A stretch of DNA of 64,000 bases from Brucella grignonensis (GTDB taxonomy: Bacteria > Pseudomonadota > Alphaproteobacteria > Rhizobiales > Rhizobiaceae): positions 186,001-250,000 of the forward strand of contig NZ_NNRL01000148.1 in assembly GCF_002252505.1 (NCBI RefSeq), given 5' to 3'. Each line of letters starts with the position of its first letter. Position 1 is the stretch's first letter. The position numbers and the translations under genes are program-made. Under the pieces are notes generated by a model that had not been told where the DNA came from, made no database searches, and saw only the letters and a list, made by a program, of their open reading frames with translations. Of this stretch, positions 8,897 to 18,711 are shown piece after piece.

Positions 8897-9604
8897 GTGT
8901 TCGGTGAAATCAGACGCAATGAGCAACTGCCCGCCCGTATCGCTTCCGAGATTGTACGCCAGATTACAGAAGGTAGTTTTTTGCCGGGGCACAAATTGCC
9001 CACCGAGCACAATCTGGCACAGAGCTTTGGCGTCAGTCGTTCGGTCATCCGCGAAGCAATTGCTCAGCTGCGCAATGAGGGACTGATCGAAACCCGGCAG
9101 GGCGTCGGAGCTTTTGTCACCGAGCCAGATCGTCGTCATGCCATCCGCATCGAGCCAGAGACGCTTGCCGACCGTAATCATTTCCAGAGCCTGTTCCAAT
9201 TGCGTATGGCTTTGGAAATTGAAGCAGCAGGCCTTGCAGCCGTGCATCATACAGCTGAAGACATGCGCAAACTTGATGAAGCCATGGCTGAGATGAACGG
9301 GACAGAGAAATGGACGGATGAGGGTATCTCTGCCGATCTGACGTTTCACCGCGCTCTTGCAGCTGCAACGCATAACGAATATTTTCCACTCGTTTTAGGC
9401 TTCATCGCAGAGCGGATAAATCAGGCAATCCGGGCGGCGCGAGCACGTGCCGTGCTTGAAGAGATCGTCGAAATCACCATCGCTGAACACACCGCTATTC
9501 GAGACGCGATAGCACTGCGCGATCCTTTGAAGGCGCGCGAAGTCATGCGGCACCACGTCGTGAGTGCAGCAAGTCGCGTTAATCTCCAACTTGAAATATT
9601 CTAA
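8897..9604 (+). CDS. GntR-family transcriptional regulator, FCD (FadR) subfamily
   Basis: A 235-residue regulator. An N-terminal winged helix-turn-helix (about residues 8-75, with HNLAQSFGVSRSVIREAIAQL as the recognition region) is followed by an all-helical FCD ligand-binding domain (about residues 95-225) with several metal- or ligand-contacting His/Asp/Arg residues. Such proteins repress sugar-acid and organic-acid catabolic genes until the effector binds. The GTG start at 8897 follows GGGAGGAG. The gluconokinase gene begins 6 bp after its stop codon, so gluconate or a related sugar acid is the likely effector. Confidence 0.88.
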   Translation: MFGEIRRNEQLPARIASEIVRQITEGSFLPGHKLPTEHNLAQSFGVSRSVIREAIAQLRNEGLIETRQGVGAFVTEPDRRHAIRIEPETLADRNHFQSLFQLRMALEIEAAGLAAVHHTAEDMRKLDEAMAEMNGTEKWTDEGISADLTFHRALAAATHNEYFPLVLGFIAERINQAIRAARARAVLEEIVEITIAEHTAIRDAIALRDPLKAREVMRHHVVSAASRVNLQLEIF

Positions 9605-9609
9605 GGAAA

Positions 9610-10128
9610 ATGAACTTGCATATCATCGTAATGGGGGTTTCAGGCTCAGGAAAGTCAACGGTTGGAGAGAAGTTGGCCGCAGCCCTTAATCTGCCTTTTC
9701 TTGAGGGCGACAGTCTGCATCCCAAAGCCAATGTCGACAAGATGGCCTCCGGCATTCCGCTGCAGGATGAGGATCGCTGGCCTTGGCTCGATAAGATTGG
9801 CGAACGACTGGCAACGGTAGAAAGCGGTATAATCGTCTCCTGTTCATCGCTGAAAAAGAGCTATCGCGACCGCTTGCGCAATGCATCACGTGGCCCACTG
9901 TTGTTCGTGTTCCTCGATGGAAGCTTCGATGTGTTGTATGAGCATATGGGCCACCGTACCGGGCATTTTATGCCGGTGACAATGCTTGAAAGCCAGCTTG
10001 CGACATTGGAAAGCCCTGTCGGCGAGCCTTTTGTATTTCGCGCCGATGTTGCTGATCCAATTGAGAAAATTGTTGCTGCAAGTCTCAACTGGGTTCAGGT
10101 AACAGCGCAGGCAGACAATCTACTTTAA
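9610..10128 (+). CDS. gntK: gluconokinase (GntK type)
   Basis: A 172-residue kinase that phosphorylates gluconate to 6-phosphogluconate, feeding the Entner-Doudoroff and pentose phosphate pathways. It has a P-loop at residues 9-17 (GVSGSGKST), the family stretch LEGDSLHPKANVDKMASGIPL (about residues 32-52) and QDEDRWPW. The LDGSFDVLYEHMGHRTGHFM segment is the usual lid region. Length is normal. It is cotranscribed with the GntR regulator (6-bp gap). Its last 9 bp overlap the end of the converging SLC13 gene. Confidence 0.93.
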   Translation: MNLHIIVMGVSGSGKSTVGEKLAAALNLPFLEGDSLHPKANVDKMASGIPLQDEDRWPWLDKIGERLATVESGIIVSCSSLKKSYRDRLRNASRGPLLFVFLDGSFDVLYEHMGHRTGHFMPVTMLESQLATLESPVGEPFVFRADVADPIEKIVAASLNWVQVTAQADNLL

Positions 10129-11892
10129 CGGCCAGAAGAACATAAGCGCTGGAACAGTCGCAAATGCGATGATGATCGATAGCGGCAGTCCAAGCCTCGG
10201 ATAATCACTGAATTTGTAGCCGCCTGGCCCCATCACAAGCGTATTACACTGGTGCCCGATTGGTGTGAGAAAATCGCAACCCGCGCCAATTGCTACTGCC
10301 ATCAGGAAGGCTTCGGGTCTAAATCCAAGGCCCGAAGCAAAACTTGTGGCAATTGGTGCCATCACCAGCACGGTTGCCGCATTGTTGAGAAACGGCGTGA
10401 CCATCATGGCCGTGACCAGAATAAGCGCCAGTGCGCCAGCTGGCGGCAAATGATGACCGATACTCGCCAATCCCTCCGCAATAAGCTCTGTACCGCCCGT
10501 GCTACGCAGGGCGTCGGATACAGGTATCAGTGCCGCCAGCATCACTAGAATAGGTCCGTCAATTTCATCATAGACTTCGTTGATCGGAATAACTTTGAAG
10601 AGCAACATGGCAACCGCCGCCGCGAAGAACGCAACGGCGACAGGAACGAGACTGAGTGCTGTCGCGCCGATTGCTGCAATCAGGATTGCCAATGGGATCA
10701 AACCGCGTCTCACACTACCGAGCATGAGTTTGCGCCGTGCGAGCGGCAACAGCTCAAACTCCGGCAGATAAGCCGAGAGAGCAGCCTGCCGTCCTTGTAA
10801 CACGATCACATCACCGAAACCGAGTATGACTTCGCTCAAGCGTTCTGTAATGCGTTCGCCGGGACGACTGACGGCAAGCAAATTGACCTCATAGCGCGAA
10901 TAGAGGTCAAGTCGCTGGGCAGTAAGTCCGACAAGTCGCGAGTTCTTTCCAATTACAGCTTCCACAACTTCAATATCTGTCGAACCACTTGTGTTGGAAG
11001 GATTACGGTTTTCGCTTAAAGTTAACTTGCCCGAATTGACGACGAGGTCGAGTGCTTTCGGATCGCCTTCAAGCAACACCACGTCGCCCTCAGCAAGAAC
11101 CGTATCGGGCAGGGGTGTCATCCGCTGATTCCTACGGATGATTGCTGTCACCATGGCCTCGCCTTCGGCAGGCTTGATGAGATCGGTAATACGTTTGCCG
11201 ACCATAGGCGAGTTTTTCAGAATGCGCGCTTCCGAAGCGTAGTTTTTGATCTTGATTGCTTCATCGAGTGATACGCTCTCTCGCGTTCGCTGGGGCACAA
11301 GCCAATAAAAAGTAACGAGATAAATCAACCCAACAACTGCCAGAACCGCACCAACCGGCGTGAAGTCAAACATGGTGAAGGGTTCACCAACCATCTCACC
11401 ACGAATGCGCGAAACCACAATGTTGGGCGAAGTGCCCACCTGTGTCATCAAGCCACCGAGCAACGCACCGAATGCCATCGGCATCAGGAATGTTGATGGG
11501 GAAACGTTCGAACGGCGTGCAAACTGAAATGCGACGGGGATCATGATTGCCAGGGCACCCACATTTTTTACGAATGCGGATAGAACCGTGACGATCGCCA
11601 CAAGAACTGCGAGTTGTAAACGAACGCTGTTCATCTCGGGAAGAAAGCGCTGCACCGCCTCCTGCATAAGGCCTGAACGCGCAACGCCAGCACTAACGAT
11701 GAGTGCACTACCAACGATGATGACGATATCGTCACTGAACCCCGTAAACGCTTTATCGAAGGGTACAACCCCAACGCCAACAGCTAGCAACAGTGAGCAA
11801 AGAGCCACTATATCGTAGCGAAACTTGCCCCAGATAAATGCCCCCATCATGAGAATAATCACGGCGAAGGACAGTATCTGCTGGTGGGTCAT
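10120..11892 (-). CDS. SLC13-family permease with two TrkA-C (RCK_C) domains
   Basis: A 590-residue inner-membrane transporter with about eleven hydrophobic segments split by a soluble insert. The N-terminal half (about residues 1-200) and the C-terminal half (about 390-590) are the two membrane repeats of the divalent anion:Na+ symporter / ArsB-like superfamily. The insert (about 205-380) holds two RCK_C domains (EARILKNSPMVGKRITDL and VEAVIGKNSRLVGLTA). The family takes up dicarboxylates, sulfate or similar anions. The motif GCDFLTPIGHQCNTLVMGPG near residue 540 is typical. No substrate clue comes from the neighbours. Confidence 0.87.
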   Translation of the reverse strand: MTHQQILSFAVIILMMGAFIWGKFRYDIVALCSLLLAVGVGVVPFDKAFTGFSDDIVIIVGSALIVSAGVARSGLMQEAVQRFLPEMNSVRLQLAVLVAIVTVLSAFVKNVGALAIMIPVAFQFARRSNVSPSTFLMPMAFGALLGGLMTQVGTSPNIVVSRIRGEMVGEPFTMFDFTPVGAVLAVVGLIYLVTFYWLVPQRTRESVSLDEAIKIKNYASEARILKNSPMVGKRITDLIKPAEGEAMVTAIIRRNQRMTPLPDTVLAEGDVVLLEGDPKALDLVVNSGKLTLSENRNPSNTSGSTDIEVVEAVIGKNSRLVGLTAQRLDLYSRYEVNLLAVSRPGERITERLSEVILGFGDVIVLQGRQAALSAYLPEFELLPLARRKLMLGSVRRGLIPLAILIAAIGATALSLVPVAVAFFAAAVAMLLFKVIPINEVYDEIDGPILVMLAALIPVSDALRSTGGTELIAEGLASIGHHLPPAGALALILVTAMMVTPFLNNAATVLVMAPIATSFASGLGFRPEAFLMAVAIGAGCDFLTPIGHQCNTLVMGPGGYKFSDYPRLGLPLSIIIAFATVPALMFFWPLK

Positions 11893-11983
11893 CCTATGCG
11901 CTTACCTCGAAAAGAGAAAAATATTCTTTTGTGTAGCGCATAACAAAGAAAACGAAAACGGATAATTAAATCGAATTCTTATA

Positions 11984-12015
11984 TATCGGGCGCTCAGAAT
12001 TCTGAACGCCCGATA
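11984..12015 (-). terminator. hairpin at the end of the ugp operon
   Basis: A 16-bp near-perfect inverted repeat (TATCGGGCG and CGCCCGATA arms centred on CAGAATTCTG) 6 bp downstream of the ugpC stop codon. There is no clear U tract, so it may be a stability hairpin rather than a full intrinsic terminator. Confidence 0.5.
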
Positions 12016-12021
12016 GTGAAA

Positions 12022-13077
12022 TTAGTTGCCTGCGCGACGTCCGTCGGCGCCAAAAATATGAACGTCCTTTGCAGACGCACCGATCTTTACAACTTCATCG
12101 ACCGAGTGTTCCGAACGACCCTGAACGCGGAAGATCAGCGGCTTGCCATCCGTGAGTGAGCTATGGATATAGCTTTCAGCACCGACAAGCTCGATCGCTT
12201 CGATACGAACTTCGGCATTGAAGCCATCCGCTTCCGGTTCGCCAGTTTCTATGATGCGAATGTCTTCCGGACGCACGCCGAAGGTATATTTGTCAGAAGG
12301 AAGTGCCACTGCCTTTCCCGGCTGCCAGACATTCTTCCCGCCGTTTTCAAACAGGTTCATAGATGGAGAACCGATGAAAGTTGCAACGAAGGTCGAGGCT
12401 GGCTTTTCATAAAGTTCGATCGGCGTACCAACCTGTTCGATATTACCAGCGTTGAGAACGACAAGACGGTCTGCCATGGTCATGGCTTCCATCTGGTCGT
12501 GGGTCACGTAAACACTTGTGGTGCCAAGCGAACGCTGGAGGCGCTTGATTTCAACGCGCATCTGCACACGCAGTTTTGCATCAAGGTTCGACAGTGGCTC
12601 ATCGAAAAGGAAGGCCGCCGGTTCGCGCACGATAGCGCGACCCATGGCAACGCGCTGACGCTGACCGCCCGAAAGCTGGCGTGGCTTGCGATCAAGGAAC
12701 TGTTCGATTTCGAGTGCCTTCGCCGCTTTGGCGATACGGCGTTCGATTTCGTCCTTCGGTGTTTTGCGGTTCTTCAGGCCATAGGCAAGATTGTCGCGCA
12801 CGGACATATGCGGGTAGAGCGCATAGTTCTGAAACACCATTGCGATGTCGCGTTCTGCTGGTTCCACATCGTTGACGACGCGGTCGCCAATGGCAATCGT
12901 GCCAGAGCTGATGCCTTCAAGGCCTGCGATCATGCGCAGGAGTGTTGACTTGCCGCAGCCAGAAGGGCCGACGAGGACGACGAATTCACCGTCCTTGATC
13001 TCCAGCGAAACGCCTTTGATGACTTCAATGCCGCCGCCATAGCACTTGCGGACATTATCAAGAATGATCTTGCTCAT
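12022..13077 (-). CDS. ugpC: sn-glycerol-3-phosphate ABC importer, ATP-binding protein UgpC
   Basis: A 351-residue ABC ATPase of the MalK/CUT1 type that powers uptake of glycerol-3-phosphate and glycerophosphodiesters. Walker [10 protein letters not shown] is at 37-45, signature LSGGQ at 135-139 and Walker B FLFDEP at 156-161. A C-terminal TOBE/OB region begins at about residue 240 (TFGVRPEDI). Its ATG overlaps the ugpE stop codon (TAATG), which shows translational coupling. Last gene of ugpBAEC. Confidence 0.95.
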   Translation of the reverse strand: MSKIILDNVRKCYGGGIEVIKGVSLEIKDGEFVVLVGPSGCGKSTLLRMIAGLEGISSGTIAIGDRVVNDVEPAERDIAMVFQNYALYPHMSVRDNLAYGLKNRKTPKDEIERRIAKAAKALEIEQFLDRKPRQLSGGQRQRVAMGRAIVREPAAFLFDEPLSNLDAKLRVQMRVEIKRLQRSLGTTSVYVTHDQMEAMTMADRLVVLNAGNIEQVGTPIELYEKPASTFVATFIGSPSMNLFENGGKNVWQPGKAVALPSDKYTFGVRPEDIRIIETGEPEADGFNAEVRIEAIELVGAESYIHSSLTDGKPLIFRVQGRSEHSVDEVVKIGASAKDVHIFGADGRRAGN

Positions 13078-13925
13078 TATTTTTCCGTTTCAACGAGACC
13101 TTTGACGAACCAGCGCTGCATCAATACCACCACAAGGATAGGTGGTATGATAGCCAGAATGGCCGTTACCATGACGTAGTTCCAAGGTGTGGAAGCATCG
13201 GCGAAATCGACCATACGGCGCAGACCGATAATGATCGTGTTCATTTTCGCATCATTGGTGACGAGCAGTGGCCACAGATACTGGGTCCAGCCATAAATGA
13301 AGAGAATGACGAAGAGGGCAGCGATATTCGTCTTCGACAGCGGTAGCAGAATGTCACGCATGAAGCGAAACGGGCCTGCATTGTCAATGCGTGCAGCTTC
13401 AACCAACTCTCCCGGAATGGTGAGGAAGAACTGACGGAAGAGGAACGTCGCTGTCGCTGATGCCATAAGTGGTAATGTGAGGCCCGCATAAGTGTCGATC
13501 AAACCGAGATCTACGATGACCTTATAGGTCGGCAGGATACGCACTTCGACCGGCAGCATCAGGGTGACGAAGATCATCCAGAAGAAGAACATGCGGAACG
13601 GAAAGCGGAAAAACACAATCGCAAAAGCCGACATGAAGGAAATGATGATCTTGCCGACTGCGATCAACATCGCAACCACGAAGGAGTTCCACAGAAGCCG
13701 TTCGAGGCTGACGCCGACCACACGCTCGACGCCACCGAAAATGGCGTCGCCATAGTTCTCCATCATGTGCCCGCCGGGAACAAGCTGGATTGGCGGGCGA
13801 ATGATATCGCCGGAGGTCAACGTCGAAGCAACGAAGGTATAGTAAATCGGAAAGGCAACAACGATGATCCCGATGATCAGGATCAAGTGGCCTAACAGAT
13901 TTGAGATTGGGCGTTTTTCAATCAT
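13077..13925 (-). CDS. ugpE: sn-glycerol-3-phosphate ABC importer, permease UgpE
   Basis: A 282-residue inner-membrane permease with six hydrophobic segments and the EAA loop at about residues 190-210 ([20 protein letters not shown]). The start ATG at 13925 follows a GAGTGAGG ribosome site; a longer frame to 13940 would overlap the end of ugpA and lacks a site. It pairs with UgpA to form the channel. Confidence 0.94.
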   Translation of the reverse strand: MIEKRPISNLLGHLILIIGIIVVAFPIYYTFVASTLTSGDIIRPPIQLVPGGHMMENYGDAIFGGVERVVGVSLERLLWNSFVVAMLIAVGKIIISFMSAFAIVFFRFPFRMFFFWMIFVTLMLPVEVRILPTYKVIVDLGLIDTYAGLTLPLMASATATFLFRQFFLTIPGELVEAARIDNAGPFRFMRDILLPLSKTNIAALFVILFIYGWTQYLWPLLVTNDAKMNTIIIGLRRMVDFADASTPWNYVMVTAILAIIPPILVVVLMQRWFVKGLVETEK

Positions 13926-13936
13926 GGTCGCCTCAC

Positions 13937-14818
13937 TCAAGAATAATGCACGCGCTTCTCAATGAAGCGGAACTGGAATGCGGTCAGGGCGATCACGATA
14001 ATCATCAGAATAACCGACTGCGCCGAAGAGGAGCCGAGGTTAAGATTGACGAAGCCGTCGTTATAAACCTTGTAGACCAGGGTTTCAGTGGCTTTGGCAG
14101 GGCCGCCGCCGGTTACCGCATGAATAATGCCGAATGTGTCGAAGAAGGCGTAAACCGTGTTGACCACCAGCAGGAAGAACGTGGTTGGCGCCAATAGCGG
14201 GAACACGATCGACCAGAAACGCCGCGCGCCGCGTGCACCATCAATGGCAGCAGCTTCGATCAAGGATTTAGGGATTGCCTGAAGGCCTGCAACAAAGAAC
14301 AGGAAGTTATAGGAAATCTGTTTCCAGGCTGCGGCACCCACGATCATCGCCATTGCCTGATTGCCATTCAGCAGTGGATCCCATGCAAAACCTGCGCTGC
14401 GCAACATATAGGCCAGCGTGCCCATGGCAGGGTTGAACATGAATAGCCACAACATACCAGCAACCGCGGGCGCTACGGCATAAGGCCATATCAGCAGGGT
14501 ACGGTAGAATGTTTTGCCGCGAATGACACGGTCAGCGGCCGTTGCAAGCAACAAAGCTGCGCCCATCGCCACAAAAGCGGTCAGAAGATTGAAGACAATC
14601 GTGACCTGCACAGAATGCAGATAGTTGGGATCAGCCAGAACGGTCGTGAAATTGGCGAACCCAACAAATGTAGACTTCAATCCAAATGCGTCTTCACGCA
14701 TGAAGGACTGGTAAATTGCCTGACTTGCCGGCCAGAAGAAGAAGATCACAGTCAATATGATCTGCGGGGCCAGCAGGAAATAGGGTAAGATCTTGTTTGG
14801 AAACGTGACTTTCTGCAC
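13937..14818 (-). CDS. ugpA: sn-glycerol-3-phosphate ABC importer, permease UgpA
   Basis: A 293-residue permease with six membrane segments and the EAA motif ([19 protein letters not shown], about residues 190-208). The GTG at 14818 is chosen because AAGGAAA lies just upstream and because it gives the usual UgpA length. The frame continues to a TTG at 14851 without a ribosome site. It lies between ugpB and ugpE with short gaps on both sides. Confidence 0.92.
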   Translation of the reverse strand: MQKVTFPNKILPYFLLAPQIILTVIFFFWPASQAIYQSFMREDAFGLKSTFVGFANFTTVLADPNYLHSVQVTIVFNLLTAFVAMGAALLLATAADRVIRGKTFYRTLLIWPYAVAPAVAGMLWLFMFNPAMGTLAYMLRSAGFAWDPLLNGNQAMAMIVGAAAWKQISYNFLFFVAGLQAIPKSLIEAAAIDGARGARRFWSIVFPLLAPTTFFLLVVNTVYAFFDTFGIIHAVTGGGPAKATETLVYKVYNDGFVNLNLGSSSAQSVILMIIVIALTAFQFRFIEKRVHYS

Positions 14819-14890
14819 GGGAAGTTTCCTTGCGGATAGCAATGCCGCCAACCCCTTTTAAGGGCAGGCGGCATGCTTTAGTTCATCAGA

Positions 14891-16192
14891 TTATTGTGCT
14901 GCTGCAATCGCTGCGTTTGCGCGTTTTACGGCATTATCAAGCGCAGTCTTTGCATCCTGCTTACCACCGAGCATGGCTTCGAATTCCTCATTGAGAATAT
15001 CGCGAACCTGCGGCAGATTGACGAGGCGAACACCCTTGGAGTTTTCAGTTGGAGCCTTGCCCATCATCTGAAGGATTGGTGTTTCACGGCCCGGATTCTT
15101 TTCATAGAAGTCCGAGTTCTTCGTTGCTTCATAAGCAGCCATGGTCACAGGCAGATAGCCGGACTTTTCATGCAGCTTCTGCTGAATTTTGGTCTGTGAA
15201 AGGAAGTTGAAGAACTGCGCAATGCCTTTGTACTGGTCATCGCTGAGGCCAGCAAAAACCCAAAGGCTGGCACCACCCGGAATGGTGTTCTGTGGGCCAT
15301 GGCCTTCATAGTAAGGAAGCTGGCCAATGCCGTAATTCATGCCCGACTTGACGACATCGCCAAGGCCGCCCGAAGATTCCGTCAGCATCGCGCATTCGCC
15401 GGAAGTGAAAAGCTGTTTTGCTTCAGACGTACGGCCGCCGTAACGGAAGGTGCCATCCTTGGCGAGATCAGCAATTGCCTGGAAGTGCTCAACGAAAAGC
15501 GGTTCGTTGATTTTGAGTTCAACATTGGTGCCGCCGAGGCCGTTTTCATTGGTGCCGTAGGAAACATTGTTCCAGGCAGAGAAGTTCTCAGTCTGAATCC
15601 ATGTGAGCCAGGTCGAAGTAAAGCCACAGGCAGATGCGCCGCTTGACTTGATCTTTTTGGCTGCTTCAAACACTTCCGGCCAGGTCTTTGGCGGATTGTT
15701 TTCATCAAGGCCAGCCTTCTTGAAAGCGTCCTTGTTATAATAAAGGATTGGCGAAGACGAATTGTATGGGAACGACAGCATGGTGCCGTCCGGCTTCGAA
15801 TAATAAGCAACAATGCCTGGCAGATACTGTGATTTGTCGAATTTGAAGCCGCCCTTTTCGAGCACTTCAGCCGCAGGCACGACAGCACCTTCAGCTGCCA
15901 TCATGACACCGCTGCCGGCATCGAAAACCTGAATGATTGCTGGCGGCTGTTTCGAACGGAATGCAGCGATGCCCGCATTCAATGTTTCAGGGTAGCTACC
16001 CTTATAGACCGGAACGATCTTGTATTCGCTCTGGCTTTCATTGAACTCTTTGGAAAGCTCATTGACCATTTCGTTGTTGGCACCGGTCATACCGTGCCAC
16101 CAGCTAAGCTCCGTCTGTGCGAAAGCCTGCGAACCAATGGTGAGGGCGAGGGCGCCAGTCAGCGCCGAAGTCGTGATCAGACGGGTAAGCAT
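14891..16192 (-). CDS. ugpB: sn-glycerol-3-phosphate ABC importer, periplasmic binding protein UgpB
   Basis: A 433-residue periplasmic solute-binding protein of family 1. A signal peptide (about residues 1-25, ending SQAFAQ) is followed by the mature start TELSWWHGMTGANNEMVNEL, in which the W-W-H-x-M segment is typical of UgpB. The start ATG at 16192 lies behind a perfect GAGGAGGAAAT site. It binds glycerol-3-phosphate or glycerophosphocholine and delivers it to UgpAE. First gene of the operon; a possible PHO box lies about 80 bp upstream. Confidence 0.94.
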   Translation of the reverse strand: MLTRLITTSALTGALALTIGSQAFAQTELSWWHGMTGANNEMVNELSKEFNESQSEYKIVPVYKGSYPETLNAGIAAFRSKQPPAIIQVFDAGSGVMMAAEGAVVPAAEVLEKGGFKFDKSQYLPGIVAYYSKPDGTMLSFPYNSSSPILYYNKDAFKKAGLDENNPPKTWPEVFEAAKKIKSSGASACGFTSTWLTWIQTENFSAWNNVSYGTNENGLGGTNVELKINEPLFVEHFQAIADLAKDGTFRYGGRTSEAKQLFTSGECAMLTESSGGLGDVVKSGMNYGIGQLPYYEGHGPQNTIPGGASLWVFAGLSDDQYKGIAQFFNFLSQTKIQQKLHEKSGYLPVTMAAYEATKNSDFYEKNPGRETPILQMMGKAPTENSKGVRLVNLPQVRDILNEEFEAMLGGKQDAKTALDNAVKRANAAIAAAQ

Positions 16193-16273
16193 ATTTCCTC
16201 CTCGGGAATGAGATTGCGTTAACATCAAGAGCGGAATCCTCTGCTCAGGGTGCCGGAACCTGCATTATTGTTA

Positions 16274-16290
16274 TTACACTTATATGACCC
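16274..16290 (-). promoter_or_regulatory. possible PHO box upstream of ugpB
   Basis: On the minus strand the 17 bases GGGTCATATAAGTGTAA match the PhoB consensus (CTGTCATAWAWCTGTCA) at about 12 positions, with both TGTCA-like half sites recognisable. It lies about 80 bp upstream of the ugpB start. PhoB control of ugp operons is established in several bacteria; here it is inferred. Confidence 0.35.
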
Positions 16291-16820
16291 AATTTCATTG
16301 GATCAACTTCCAGATCGCTATAATAGAATAAAACCGAAAATGTTAATGGTTGAAAGGAAAAAAAACGAAAATTAATCTATAATATTGGGGAGAAGATGTG
16401 GATAGTTTTTCAAACTATCGCTTTGCCTTAGCAACAACAGCTCTTGACAATTTAGCCGCCTTACAAATCGCCTTTTCATTTGTCTCATGTTTCGCGAAAC
16501 TGAGCAGCCTTCCTGCTCTTATTATAAGTGCGATATAAAATTCAGTAAACTCAGGGGCTTGCATGACCGCAAGAATCTCAATTATGTGGTTGCTAACCTT
16601 TGAGGGTTGCTAATGAGGGCGCTCAACACATAGCCAATCCTTACAAAGCATACATTAGAGCGGCCTTAGTGCGCCCATTCGGACGCACAAAGGCCGCTCT
16701 AAATTATAAAATCTACGGGTCGTCCTTTCCAAAAATCGAATCCGATTTTTGGGCGATGCCGCAGAGTAATTGCATATATGGAGCAGGCTACTGTTCCGAA
16801 AACCGCATGACGGAGTTTTT
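16291..16820. other. intergenic region between ugpB and the serine hydrolase gene
   Basis: About 530 bp without a supported gene. It contains an inverted repeat at 16657-16705 with arms TTAGAGCGGCCTTAGTGCG and CGCACAAAGGCCGCTCTAA (one mismatch), a palindromic element of the same general style as the family A repeats but of different sequence, and the direct repeat GGTTGCTAA near 16587 and 16605. Confidence 0.5.
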
Positions 16821-18329
16821 ATGCCCATTCGCGCTGACTGGAATGCAGCCTCGTTGTCTGCAAAATTTTATTCCAGAATCTGGGGCAAGAATGAACCTGG
16901 TGGCGTTATTATCGGGTTCGATCTGCAAGGCGTTAAGTTTGCCTATGCAGGTGGTTTGGAAAGTCTCGCGACAGGTGTTCCTTTCACAGCCAACACTGTT
17001 GTCCGCTACGCATCTATAACCAAGCATATCTTCTGTACCATGGCATTGCGTCATGCAGATGTGATCGACCTCAACGATAGACTTGGCGACCATCTGCCAG
17101 AGTTGCAAAGTCCCTTGGCCGATGTTTCTGTCGGTCGCGCGCTTGATATGACGTCGGGTTTGCCGGATGTGCGCGAATGCCTGACACTGCTGGGATTGTC
17201 CGTTTATACACATACCGATGCGGAAAGCCTATTGGAATTTCTTTCGACGTTGAACCGGCTGAACTTCAATGCGGGTAGCGAAATCTCCTATTCCAACACG
17301 GGCTATCGGCTCGTTGAAGCAGCGTTTGAACGCAAAGGTTTGTTTTTTAAGGATTTTGTTAAATCTGAGATTAGCGATTTGCTCGACATATCCATTGAAG
17401 TTCCGGATATTTGGGGCGACCCTGTCAAAGGACTCGCGCCGGGCTATTGGAGGTCTGGAGACAGATGGCAGGAAAGCGCAGCTGGCCTTCAACTCTCAGC
17501 ATCAGGAAGTCTGACAGGTAGCGGAATGGCGCTCACAAAATGGGCGCAGGCTCTCCTTGAAGACAAGGAGCAGTTTAACGGTCTGCTTTCACGCCTTTCA
17601 ACTGAACGCTTCCTCAATGACGGACGGCCAACCGGTTACGGTCTTGGTTTGCGCTGGAATGAAATTGGTGGCACGCGCTTCATTGGTCATGGTGGATCGC
17701 ATCCGGGGTATAAAAGCTATTTTCTGCTTGATCCCACGGAGAAAACCGGAATCATAGTTGTGAGCAATCGCGAAGACGCTGATACTTACAAAATAGCGCG
17801 CGACTGTATGGCAGCACTCAATGAATTGGATCTGCCTGATGCCAACTGTACCATTCCGGACGGAATATATGTCACAGAAACAGGGCCGTTCTGGATTGAG
17901 ATGCGCGAAGGCGTTGCTAACTATTTCGGTGCTGAAGATCGTCTCTACGATATAGGCGAAGGCTGGTTCTCTTCTCTATCTCCGTCATCACCAATGACGT
18001 TGCGCTGGACCGGCGATGCGTTGCAAGGCGAAATCGGCCATGTCGGGCGCGAATTGAAATCTGTAACCGCTCGCCCCGCAGGCAAAGAGTTTGATGGCCG
18101 CTGGACCGCACCACTTTATGGTGCCTCCTTTACCATCGACAATGGCCATATCATTATGGGAATTGGCCCGACGCGACAGATCATGCCATTGGAAGATCTC
18201 GGAAATGGCAGAGCGCTGTTCACATTGCGCGATGGGCCGTGGAACAAGCGCATCTGTATCCATATGCTCGATGAAGATCGTCTCGAACTGGTACTTAACC
18301 GCAGCCGCATGATTGAATATCAGCGTTGA
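16821..18329 (+). CDS. serine hydrolase of the beta-lactamase/D-aminopeptidase type (peptidase S12-like)
   Basis: A 502-residue protein with the penicillin-binding fold. S65-I-T-K68 is the nucleophile motif, Y157-S-N159 the second and H290-G-G-S the third (KTG-equivalent) motif. The His in place of Lys, the overall length and a C-terminal beta-rich extension (about residues 345-502) resemble D-aminopeptidase DAP of Ochrobactrum anthropi (catalytic Ser62, Lys65, Tyr153, His287), though the sequence is clearly divergent from DAP as I remember it. The start ATG at 16821 follows CGGAG. No signal peptide is seen, so it is probably cytoplasmic. The substrate is not known; a D-amino-acid peptide or amide is a guess. 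Confidence 0.8.
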   Translation: MPIRADWNAASLSAKFYSRIWGKNEPGGVIIGFDLQGVKFAYAGGLESLATGVPFTANTVVRYASITKHIFCTMALRHADVIDLNDRLGDHLPELQSPLADVSVGRALDMTSGLPDVRECLTLLGLSVYTHTDAESLLEFLSTLNRLNFNAGSEISYSNTGYRLVEAAFERKGLFFKDFVKSEISDLLDISIEVPDIWGDPVKGLAPGYWRSGDRWQESAAGLQLSASGSLTGSGMALTKWAQALLEDKEQFNGLLSRLSTERFLNDGRPTGYGLGLRWNEIGGTRFIGHGGSHPGYKSYFLLDPTEKTGIIVVSNREDADTYKIARDCMAALNELDLPDANCTIPDGIYVTETGPFWIEMREGVANYFGAEDRLYDIGEGWFSSLSPSSPMTLRWTGDALQGEIGHVGRELKSVTARPAGKEFDGRWTAPLYGASFTIDNGHIIMGIGPTRQIMPLEDLGNGRALFTLRDGPWNKRICIHMLDEDRLELVLNRSRMIEYQR

Positions 18330-18341
18330 ACAAGCTTCATT

Positions 18342-18443
18342 AGAGTGCGTTTCGATCTGATTGGATCAGATCGGCGCTCTAAATATTTGTTTTAACGCGC
18401 ATCTTTGTCCGAAAACCGTTTCATACTTTTCGGGATGCGCTCT
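18342..18443 (-). repeat. dispersed palindromic repeat, family A, copy 1 (reverse orientation)
   Basis: About 102 bp made of two hairpin units: GATCTGATTGGATCAGATC and the pair GCGCATC...GATGCGC. Same element as at 26551, 32836, 45872, 51546 and 58340. It abuts the inverted-repeat element at 18444. Confidence 0.85.
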
Positions 18444-18711
18444 AGGCCGTGGTGACGATTTCACTTTTGCAGCGGTATGAGGGAAAATCGTTCAGCTTTA
18501 GGAGTAAAACCGAAGGTGGAGTATTCTCCATTGAGGTTTTACGACGACAAGATGGGCGATTTTCACCATATCCCTCAAGGGACGCGGCGGATTTCCCCTC
18601 TGGCTTTGTCGAAGTTCGCTCAAGGAGGAATAACTCCTCATCGCTCACTTCTCCTCGCCAGCGTCAAAATCCCGCTCGCGCCGCTGATAAGTTAAATCGT
18701 CACCACGGCCT
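18444..18711. mobile_element. MITE-like element with 18-bp perfect terminal inverted repeats
   Basis: A 268-bp segment whose ends are AGGCCGTGGTGACGATTT and its exact complement AAATCGTCACCACGGCCT. With the flanking bases the boundary reads TAGGCC / GGCCTA, so a TA target is possible. Inside are further inverted pairs (GTAAAACC / GGTTTTAC around 18504-18543 and a GGGAAAATCG / CGATTTTCACC pair). It has no coding capacity for a transposase. It is sandwiched exactly between a family A repeat and a family B repeat. Confidence 0.6.

Noticed and set aside
12163-12948. 261-codon plus-strand frame opposite ugpC
   Set aside because: Antisense shadow of a well-supported ABC ATPase.
16600-17019. 139-codon plus-strand frame before and over the serine hydrolase start
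   Set aside because: Different frame from the hydrolase, crosses a palindromic repeat and has no family match.
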